Shown here piece after piece: positions 51,564 through 57,908 of a stretch of DNA of 64,000 bases (its first letter is position 1; each line of letters opens with the position of its first letter). The stretch is from G965215145 sp965215145 (GTDB taxonomy: Bacteria; Bacteroidota; Rhodothermia; Rhodothermales; JANQRZ01), in NCBI GenBank assembly GCA_965215145.1, contig OZ244038.1, forward strand, positions 1,054,001 to 1,118,000, read 5' to 3'. The notes under the pieces were generated by a model. That model made no database searches and was not told the DNA's origin. It saw nothing but the letters and a program-made list of their open reading frames with translations. The translations under genes were made by a program, and so were the position numbers.

Positions 51564-53780
51564 CTAGGCCGTGTGAGACAAATCGGTTCGGCGTGACGTT
51601 GCCCCGGCTCCAGCCCCCCCCGCCATGCCGCTCCTGACTGACCCCGAGTGGGCCGCCCTCAAAGCCGCCCTCAAAGCCGCCCTCGACCACGCCCGCTCCG
51701 GTCGAGGCCGCCCCGTCCGCGACGAGCGCGCCACCGTCGAGGGCGTCGTCTGGCGCCTCAAGAACGGCCCACCCTGGCGCGCCGTCCCCGCCGAGTTCGG
51801 GCCCTGGTGGCGCGCCGCCCAACTCCACAAGCGCTGGTCCCGTTCGGGCGTCTGGGAGCGGGCCTTCGAGCACCTCCGCGACACCGGGCACGCCGACCTC
51901 GCCGCGGTCATGCTCGACGGGACCGTCGTGCGCGCCCACCCCAAGGCGGCGGGGGCGAAGAAGGGGGCTCCCGACGCTACGGCCCCCTCCGAGACGTAGC
52001 GCTCCGAGACGTAGCGCTCCGAGACGTAGCGCTCCGAGACGTAGCGCTCCGAGACGTAGCGCTCCGAGACGTAGCGCTCCGAGACGTAGCGCTCCGAGAC
52101 GTAGCGCTCCGAGACGTAGCGCTCGGGCGCAGCCGGGGCGGCTTCGGCACGAAGGCCGTCGTCGCCTGTGACCGCCGGGGCCGGGCGCTCGCGTTCCGGC
52201 TGCTGCCGGGGCACCGCTCGGAGCTCCGCGTGGCCGACGCGCTCCTGGTCGCCGTGGTCGGGCTCGGCCGCGTGGGCCGGGTCGTCTGCGACCGGGGGTA
52301 CTCGTCGGCCTCGTGGCGGGCGGGGATCCGGATCGCCGGAGCCGAGCCCGTCGTCGCGGCCAACCGGACGCACCCGGCCGTGGCCTACGACCGAGCGGCC
52401 TACGACCGAGCGGCCTACGACCGAGCGGCCTACGACCGAGCGGCCTACGACCGGGGGGCCTACCGCGAGCGGCACCGGGTAGAGCAACTGTGGGGCCGAC
52501 TCAAGGAGTGGCGGGCGGTGGCGACGCGCTACGAGAAGACGGCCGAGAGCTACCTCGGCGCGCTCCACGTGGCGGCGGCGGTGGACTGGATCAAGCATGG
52601 ATTGTCTCACACGGCCTAGGGCCAGCGGCGGCTGCACGGCCGGGACGTCGGTGGCCTGCCCCGCCACGAGCGCCGCGGCCCAGCTCGTCAAGGGGATGCC
52701 GTCGACGGTGGCGGTGTAGAAGGCGGGGTCGAGGAGGAACGTGTGGGCCTCGCCCTCGACGTAGTAGGTCCCCGCGTTGCTCGGCAGCGTCGGGCGGATG
52801 CCGAAGAGGGCGTCCTCGAACGCCGGCCCGCTGACGGAGCAGCTCCCGCCGGAGCCGCAGCCGGGGTCGGCGAGGCCGAAGAACGCGCGGATCACGGCGT
52901 CCTCCCGGTAGGACAGCAGCCCGAACGTGCGGGCCGGGTTCTGCGCAGCGTAATAGGGGAGGACGTTTTCGAGCCCGTCGCCGTTGGGGAGCGAGCAGTC
53001 GGCGCAGCCGGGGGGGAGCGCCTCGTCGAGGTCCCAGGTGTTGCGCCAGCGCCGCTGCGTGCCGGGGGCGAGCACGCCGTCGTCCGGCGGCACCGGCCCC
53101 GAGTCGTCGAGGAAGTCGACGGGCGCCGGCGCGAGCCGTTCGGCCGTCAGCCCGTAGGTGCCGACGGTGCCGAAGCCGCCGGCGCTGCCGCCGGCGAGGA
53201 CCACCTGCCGCGCCCGGCTCGCCTCGCCGTCGATCCGACTGAGCATGGCCTCCATGTTCCGGTAGCCGACGAAGTCCTGGAGCTGGAAGAGCCCGAGGAT
53301 GAACGTGTTCGGGGCGTTGCCGCTGTGGACGTCGCCGGTGCAGTAGGGGACGAAGATGACGTTCCAGTCGCGGAACGGGTTCTCCGGCCGGCTCCGGTCG
53401 AAGGCGCCGGCCTGGCCCTGCTGGCTCACGAACCGGGCGAAGTCGTTCCCTCCGAACCGCGAGGGGTTGAGGAGGCAGGAGAGGAAGTCGTAGCAGGCGC
53501 CGCCGCCCTGGAGGTAGATCAGGAGCTCCGGCGAGCCCGGCGCGCGGCGGAGCCCGAACCCCGTCCGGGAGCCGTCGCGGCAGCGCATCCCGTCGCCGTC
53601 GAGCCACTGCCACGCGTTGGCGCCCTCGGCCGAGAGGGCCGGGAGCAACGCGCTCTCGTCGAAGAGGCCGGCCTCGGACTGCTCCGGCGCGGCGGGGTTC
53701 GAGCAGCCGGCTCCTCCCAGCAGCAGGGCGAGCAGGGCGGGGGCGACGAGGGAGCGGCTGCGGGCCGGCACAAGCGACAT
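51564..53780 (-). CDS. Pectinacetylesterase-family lipoprotein, copy 2, 3' end replaced by IS insertion
   Basis: Lipoprotein from the ATG at 53780 (lipobox LLGGAGCSNP). The first ~389 residues form a complete PAE domain: LLIYLQGGGACYDFLSC, IFVPYCTGDVHSGNAPNTF, VVLAGGSAGGFGTVGTYGLT, FLDDSGPVPPDD and VEGEAHTFL. At QPPLALG the frame enters the IS element (52615 downward) and stays open antisense through all of it, ending at a TAG made by the flanking CTAG at 51564-51566. With the IS and one CTAG removed, the gene would end ...PPLALASDPTR with a stop at 51544-51546. The insertion therefore cost only the last five residues but now adds ~350 antisense residues. Confidence 0.72.
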   Translation of the reverse strand: MSLVPARSRSLVAPALLALLLGGAGCSNPAAPEQSEAGLFDESALLPALSAEGANAWQWLDGDGMRCRDGSRTGFGLRRAPGSPELLIYLQGGGACYDFLSCLLNPSRFGGNDFARFVSQQGQAGAFDRSRPENPFRDWNVIFVPYCTGDVHSGNAPNTFILGLFQLQDFVGYRNMEAMLSRIDGEASRARQVVLAGGSAGGFGTVGTYGLTAERLAPAPVDFLDDSGPVPPDDGVLAPGTQRRWRNTWDLDEALPPGCADCSLPNGDGLENVLPYYAAQNPARTFGLLSYREDAVIRAFFGLADPGCGSGGSCSVSGPAFEDALFGIRPTLPSNAGTYYVEGEAHTFLLDPAFYTATVDGIPLTSWAAALVAGQATDVPAVQPPLALGRVRQSMLDPVHRRRHVERAEVALGRLLVARRHRPPLLESAPQLLYPVPLAVGPPVVGRSVVGRSVVGRSVVGRSVVGHGRVRPVGRDDGLGSGDPDPRPPRGRRVPPVADDPAHAAEPDHGDQERVGHAELRAVPRQQPERERPAPAVTGDDGLRAEAAPAAPERYVSERYVSERYVSERYVSERYVSERYVSERYVSERYVSERYVSEGAVASGAPFFAPAALGWARTTVPSSMTAARSACPVSRRCSKARSQTPERDQRLWSWAARHQGPNSAGTARQGGPFLRRQTTPSTVARSSRTGRPRPERAWSRAALRAALRAAHSGSVRSGMAGGAGAGATSRRTDLSHTA
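51625..52619 (+). CDS. IS5-family DDE transposase made by -1 frameshift (orfA/orfB)
   Basis: orfA (51625-51999) encodes MPLLTDPEWAALKAALKAAL, then VEGVVWRLKNGPPWRAVPAE and the first catalytic Asp in AAVMLDGTVVRAHPKAAGAK. The downstream frame (-1) continues as GRSRGGFGTKAVVACDRRG, VVCDRGYSSASWR (second Asp) and YRERHRVEQLWGRLKEWRAV with the catalytic Glu, ending at SHTA. The DDE set is thus complete only if ribosomes slip -1 near 51958-51990, where a G run and CCCCC occur. The stop TAG (52617-52619) belongs to the flanking CTAG, not to the element. Nine RDVAL repeats and five AYDRA-type repeats interrupt conserved positions, so activity is uncertain. Confidence 0.85.
51991..52125 (+). repeat. 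15-bp tandem repeat, nine copies, in the transposase
   Basis: Unit GAGACGTAGCGCTCC, eight exact copies plus a ninth differing in the last base. In the downstream transposase frame it encodes RDVAL nine times; in the orfA frame every unit contains a TAG stop. On the antisense strand it reads as open YVSER repeats. Confidence 0.95.
52383..52457 (+). repeat. 15-bp tandem repeat, five copies, in the transposase
   Basis: Unit GCCTACGACCGAGCG, four exact copies and a diverged fifth, encoding AYDRA repeats just before the conserved AYRERHRVEQ motif. It looks like expansion of the family's single YDR-AYRER segment. Confidence 0.95.
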
Positions 53781-53809
53781 GATTCCAGGGCTTGGGTGAG
53801 GGAGAGAGC

Positions 53810-53817
53810 GTAAGGTA
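53810..53817 (-). promoter_or_regulatory. Putative -7 element of pectinacetylesterase copy 2
   Basis: TACCTTAC on the minus strand, 29 nt upstream of the ATG at 53780. It is divergent from the octamer of the McrB-like gene 37 nt away. Confidence 0.35.
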
Positions 53818-53853
53818 AGTCGCGGCCTGCGCCTTGCATAACTGGGGAGACGG

Positions 53854-53861
53854 TATCTTCG
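53854..53861 (+). promoter_or_regulatory. Putative promoter of the EVE-McrB gene
   Basis: TATCTTCG ends 4 nt before the ATG at 53866, with a TTG at 53834-53836 (17-nt gap). Transcription from it would give a leaderless mRNA. Confidence 0.4.
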
Positions 53862-53865
53862 GCGC

Positions 53866-55563
53866 ATGCGGTACTGGATCTGGTCCGTCCCGCCCGAGCA
53901 CTACCCGGCCTACGCCCGCACCGGCACGTTCGCCGTGCGGCGGCAGGGGCGGCGGGCCGTGCAGGGGGTCGCGCCCGGCGACCGGGTCGTGGCGTACCTC
54001 TCCGGGCGCCGCGTCGTGGCGGGGCTGTTCGAGGCGGCGAGCGGGGCCTTCGAGGACGCGGCCCCGCTCGTGCCGGGCGGACGCTACCGGCACCGGGTCC
54101 GGGTCCGCCCTCTCGTCGTGCTCGACGAGGAGGCGTGGCTGCCCTACGACGCCTTCGCCGGCAAGCTCGCCGTGCTCGACGAGTACGCCGACCTCGGCGA
54201 TGTCGACCGGCAATTCCGGGCCGTGGTGCAGCGCGTCGTCCACCCCCTCCCGGCCCTCGACGGGAAGGTGTTCGAGTTCCTCGTCCGCGCCCGCGCCGGC
54301 AGCGGCTTCCCCGAGCTTCAGCGCGCGCTGGAGGCCGTCCGCACCGCCCGCGAGGCCCCGTCGCCCATCGTCGCCGAGCCGAGCGCGGAGTACGCCGAGG
54401 TCCTAGAGGATTGGGACCGGGCCGAGGCCGTCGAGCGGCTCGTCGAGGCCGTCGCCGCGCGGGGGTTCGTCTACGAGCCGTGGCAGGTCGCGGCGTACGT
54501 GACGGCGCTCCGCACGAAGCCGTTCGTGCTGCTGGCCGGGGTGACGGGGGTGGGCAAGAGCCGGCTCCCCGTGCTCGTCGCCGAGGCCACCGGCGGCGGG
54601 GCCCGCCTGATCCCCGTCCGCCCGGACTGGACGGACCCCGCCGAGGTGCTGGGCTACACCGACCTCCGCGGCACCTTCCGCCCCGGCGCCCTCCTCGCCA
54701 CCGCCCGCGCCGCCGCCGACGCCGGGGGCTTCCACATCGCCGTGCTCGACGAGATGAACCTCGCGCGGCCGGAGCACTACCTCGCCGAGGTGCTGAGCCG
54801 GATCGAGGGGCGACGGCCCGCGGCGGGCGGCGGGTTCGAGAGCGAGCCGCTGCTCGGGCCGGAGGGCGCGGCGGACCCGGCGTGGGCGGCCGTCCGGCTA
54901 CCGCCGAACCTCGGCCTCGTGGGCACGGTGAACATGGACGAGAGCGCCCACGGCTTCAGCCGGAAGGTGCTCGACCGCGCCTTCACCCTGGAGCTCTCGG
55001 AGGTGGACCTGGGGCGGTGGGGCGAGGCGGGGAGCCCGCCGCCAGCGGAGCCGTGGCCCGTCGCGGCGTGGCGCCCGCGCGCCCTCACGCTCGGCGGCCT
55101 CGCCAGCCTCTCGGACGACGAGCGGCGGGTGGCCGAAGCGGCCGTCGCCGCCGTCGCCGAGGCGAACGGGTTCCTCGCGCCGGCCGGGCTCGGGGTCGGG
55201 TACCGGAGTCGGGACGAGGCGGCGCTGTTCGCGCTCCACACCGCCGACACGCCGGACGCCTTCCGCACCCGCGCCGGGGAGACGGTGGACCCCCTCGACC
55301 TCGCGCTGTTGATGAAGCTGCTCCCTCGGATCGCCGGCGGGAGCCATGCCGTCCGGCACGCGCTCTTCGCCCTGCTCGGGTGGGCCACGGACGGCGCGCC
55401 CTTGCGCTCCGACGATGATGCTCGGGAGGCGGTCGAGGCGTTCGAGCGGGCGGGGCGGCCGTTCGCGCTCGCCGGCGCGCGCTACCCCCGCACCGCCGCC
55501 CGCCTCGCCCTGATGACGGAGCGCCTGCTCACGGAGGGCTACGCGTCGTTCTGGGAGGGCTGA
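53866..55563 (+). CDS. McrB-like AAA+ ATPase with N-terminal EVE (PUA-like) domain
   Basis: A 565-residue protein. Residues 1 to ~145 look like an EVE domain, a reader of modified bases: MRYWIWSVPPEHYPAYARTG, then GVAPGDRVVAYLSGRRVVAG. The AAA+ module of the McrB type follows: Walker A GVTGVGKS (226-233), PVRPDWTDPAEVLGYTDLRG, Walker B VLDEMNLARPEHYLAEVLSR near 295 and the McrB-like NMDESAHGFSRKVLDRAFTL near 356. In McrBC systems the McrB hexamer hydrolyses GTP and drives an McrC nuclease on DNA carrying modified cytosines. The matching nuclease is encoded at 56232-57908. Nucleotide preference (GTP or ATP) cannot be read. Confidence 0.85.
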   Translation: MRYWIWSVPPEHYPAYARTGTFAVRRQGRRAVQGVAPGDRVVAYLSGRRVVAGLFEAASGAFEDAAPLVPGGRYRHRVRVRPLVVLDEEAWLPYDAFAGKLAVLDEYADLGDVDRQFRAVVQRVVHPLPALDGKVFEFLVRARAGSGFPELQRALEAVRTAREAPSPIVAEPSAEYAEVLEDWDRAEAVERLVEAVAARGFVYEPWQVAAYVTALRTKPFVLLAGVTGVGKSRLPVLVAEATGGGARLIPVRPDWTDPAEVLGYTDLRGTFRPGALLATARAAADAGGFHIAVLDEMNLARPEHYLAEVLSRIEGRRPAAGGGFESEPLLGPEGAADPAWAAVRLPPNLGLVGTVNMDESAHGFSRKVLDRAFTLELSEVDLGRWGEAGSPPPAEPWPVAAWRPRALTLGGLASLSDDERRVAEAAVAAVAEANGFLAPAGLGVGYRSRDEAALFALHTADTPDAFRTRAGETVDPLDLALLMKLLPRIAGGSHAVRHALFALLGWATDGAPLRSDDDAREAVEAFERAGRPFALAGARYPRTAARLALMTERLLTEGYASFWEG

Positions 55564-55620
55564 CGGCGGCGCGGTCGGGACTCGGCGCCATCGGCCAAAC
55601 GGAGCGCGCTGCGGCTCACC

Positions 55621-56123
55621 CTAACTGCCGGTCTGGGCATGGCCGCGGGGCTTCCGCAGGGTCAGCGTGGCGAGGGCGCGGTGCACCTCCACGGCCTCCC
55701 GCTGCTCCGGGGTGAGGGTCTCGTCGGGCATGACCGTGGGGCCGCTCGGCTCGGCTCGGCGGGCCTCGCGCTCGGCGTGTCGAGCCTCCACCTGCTCCCG
55801 CTGCCCGGGCGTCAGCACGGCCTCCACCCCGGCGCAGATCTCGGCGCGCAGGGCCTCGGCTCGCTCGCGGCGCTCCTCGCGGCTGAGGTCGCCCGACCTC
55901 CCCGCGGAAGTCCACCGCCCCAAAGCGCGCCGGGCTGCGGGTCGATGGTGGATAGGGCGGCGGTCACCGCTTCGACGGTGGGGGCGCTGAGGGACGGCAC
56001 GTCCGGGGTGAGGGCGGGGTGAGCCGTCGCGTTCGTCAGGCCGTCTTCCAGCGTCGCCTGCGAGGAGTCGCAGCCGGTGAACAGCGCGAGGCCGAGGGTC
56101 AAGAGGAGGGTGCGGGGGATCAT
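55621..56123 (-). pseudogene. Spy/CpxP-like LTxxQ lipoprotein gene, frame broken
   Basis: From the ATG at 56123 the frame encodes a lipoprotein signal (MIPRTLLLTLGLALFTGCDS) and LSAPTVEAVTAALSTIDPQP, then turns unlike protein near 55925. The continuation lies one frame away: DLSREERRERAEALRAEICA, VLTPGQREQVEARHAEREAR and TLTPEQREAVEVHRALATLT, stop at 55621-55623. Two LTxxQ motifs identify a Spy/CpxP-like periplasmic chaperone fold. The frame change coincides with a 34-bp segment (55892-55925) that also occurs, inverted, in the neighbouring nuclease gene. It lies antisense between the two genes of the putative restriction system. Confidence 0.65.
55892..55925 (-). repeat. 34-bp inverted copy of a nuclease-gene segment
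   Basis: Identical at 33 of 34 positions (30 contiguous) to 56522-56555 on the opposite strand. In the nuclease it is in-frame coding sequence (FGAVDFRGEVG); here it interrupts the Spy-like gene. Confidence 0.85.
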
Positions 56124-56231
56124 GAGGCTGGGGGTTGGTGTGTTCCACGAAACGGAGCCGCCGCCGCCGAGATGTGGCGGAACTGTGGCGGTCGTGGTCC
56201 GATCTTCTGAAGGCTTCTCCCGCGTCCCCCT

Positions 56232-57908
56232 ATGCCGCTCTTCACCGTCGAGACCGACCGGCTCCGGCTCGTGTGGCGCGGCCCCGAGGCGCCGCCCGAC
56301 CCCACGGCGCCGCCGGGCCGACTGCGCGTCCGGCCCTTCCGCACCGACGCCGCACTCCGGGTGACGGTTCGGGGGGAGCCTGTGGGTGATGGTGCCCCAC
56401 TGCGGCTTGCCGAGCAGACCGCGTATCGGCTGTTCGTGGAGGCGAGGGGTGCGGTCGAGGTCCGGCACGCCGACCCGGCGCTCGTCGGAGCGCTGACGCC
56501 CGAGCGCGACGGGCGGGTCGTCTTCGGGGCGGTGGACTTCCGCGGGGAGGTCGGGGGGAGCACGTTCACGGTCGCGGTGGACGGGCAGGAGGAGGTCGCC
56601 GTGGCGGTCGAGGTCTTCCCGACGAAGGCGGCGTTCGCCGAGGTGGAGGCGATGCGGGCCGAGGTGGACGAGGCGCTGGCGGGGCTCGCGCTCGAGTACC
56701 TCCGCGCGACGGCCTCGCCCGTGGGGCCGGCGCCCGACCCGCCGCGCCGGGCGGCGTGGCTCACCCTCGTCCGCCGGGCGCTCCCTCCGCTCGAAGCCGC
56801 GCTCACCGAGGTCGCCCGGCGCCCGCTCCGCGTACTCCGGCGCGAGCCCGTGCTGCACCGCGCCGAGGCCGTGCGCCGGGCCGACGCCGCCGTGCGCCGC
56901 GCCGTCCGAACGGGCCGAGGAAGTGGCGAGCCCGCCTGGCTCGACGCGGGAACCCCCGTCCGCGCCGTGCTGCCGGCGGCCCCCGCCCGCGCCACCCTCG
57001 ACACCCCCGAGCACCGCTGGCTCCGGGTGCGGCTCGACGCCGCCCGGCGCACGCTCGCCGCCCTCGACCGCGCCGAGGCCGCTCTCCCACAGTCCCCCCG
57101 CCGCCAAGCCACCCGCGCCGACCTCGCCGACGCCAGCCTGCGTGCGGGCCGCCTCCTCCGCCTCCCGCCCCTCCGCGCCGCCGACGCGAGGAGCGCGCCG
57201 GCCGCGCCGACCGAGCGGCTGCTGCGGGCGCCGGGCTACGCCGAGGCACACGCCGCCCTCCGCCGCCTCGATCTCGGCCTCGCGCTGGCCGGCGGCCCCG
57301 TGCCGCACGCGACGAAGGACCTCCCGATGCTCTACGAGGTGTGGACGTACCTCACCGTCGTTCGGATGGTCGCCGGGTTACTGGGAGTGGAGGTGCCCCC
57401 GGCGTCCTTCTTCCGGGGGGAGCACCGAGGCGTCCGGCTGCTCCTCCGGCGCGGGCGACGCCACGCTGTCAGGCTGGAGGGAGACGGCCTCACCGTCGGG
57501 GTGGCGTACAACCCCCGGTTCGGGGCGCGGCACGGGCTGCTGGCGCAGCGCCCGGACCTCCTCCTCACCGTCGAGCGGCCGGGGGTCCCGCCGCGCCACC
57601 TCATCCTCGACGCGAAGTACCGCCGCGACGACGGCCCCGGCTACGCCCGCCGGTTCGGGGCGCCGGGCCCGCCGGAGGACGCCCTCGGCGCGCTCCACCG
57701 CTACCGCGACGCCATCGTCGAGCGGGAGGGGCAGCGCAGCGTCGAGGCCGCCGCGGCGCTCTACCCCTACCGGCCCGATGCCATATTCGAGGAGACGCGG
57801 CTGTGGCGGGCGCTGGAGGGGATCGGCGTCGGCGCCATCCCGCTGTTGCCGGGGGAGACGGGCTGGCTCGAACGGTGGCTGCGCGCGGTTCTCATCGGAG
57901 GAGCGTGA
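56232..57908 (+). CDS. McrC-like nuclease: DUF2357 plus PD-(D/E)XK domain
   Basis: A 558-residue protein. The N-terminal two thirds match DUF2357-type architecture: a beta-rich start, then helical repeats with ATLDTPEHRWLRVRLDAARR. The C-terminal nuclease shows an upstream Glu in MLYEVWTYLTVVRM (~368), PD in LLAQRPDLLLTVERPG (~441) and D460-A-K462 in HLILDAKYRRDDG, the PD-(D/E)XK active site. DUF2357 nucleases accompany McrB-like ATPases in type IV restriction-like defence, and the EVE-McrB gene is on the same strand 668 nt upstream. Unusually, an antisense gene lies in between. The 3' end overlaps the convergent FG-GAP gene by 17 bp. Confidence 0.85.
   Translation: MPLFTVETDRLRLVWRGPEAPPDPTAPPGRLRVRPFRTDAALRVTVRGEPVGDGAPLRLAEQTAYRLFVEARGAVEVRHADPALVGALTPERDGRVVFGAVDFRGEVGGSTFTVAVDGQEEVAVAVEVFPTKAAFAEVEAMRAEVDEALAGLALEYLRATASPVGPAPDPPRRAAWLTLVRRALPPLEAALTEVARRPLRVLRREPVLHRAEAVRRADAAVRRAVRTGRGSGEPAWLDAGTPVRAVLPAAPARATLDTPEHRWLRVRLDAARRTLAALDRAEAALPQSPRRQATRADLADASLRAGRLLRLPPLRAADARSAPAAPTERLLRAPGYAEAHAALRRLDLGLALAGGPVPHATKDLPMLYEVWTYLTVVRMVAGLLGVEVPPASFFRGEHRGVRLLLRRGRRHAVRLEGDGLTVGVAYNPRFGARHGLLAQRPDLLLTVERPGVPPRHLILDAKYRRDDGPGYARRFGAPGPPEDALGALHRYRDAIVEREGQRSVEAAAALYPYRPDAIFEETRLWRALEGIGVGAIPLLPGETGWLERWLRAVLIGGA

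Larger units (their letters stand above)
51568..52615 (+). mobile_element. IS5-family (IS427-like) insertion sequence
   Basis: A 1048-bp element with terminal inverted repeats: left GCCGTGTGAGACAAATC and right GATTGTCTCACACGGC, perfect apart from one extra A. CTAG flanks both ends (51564-51567 and 52616-52619), consistent with duplication of a CTAG or TA target, as in this group. It carries one transposase gene in two overlapping frames and two 15-bp tandem repeat tracts. It sits in the last codons of pectinacetylesterase copy 2. Confidence 0.92.

Noticed and set aside
51991..52125. CRISPR-like array
   Set aside because: The units are contiguous 15-bp repeats without spacers, lie inside a transposase and have no cas genes nearby.
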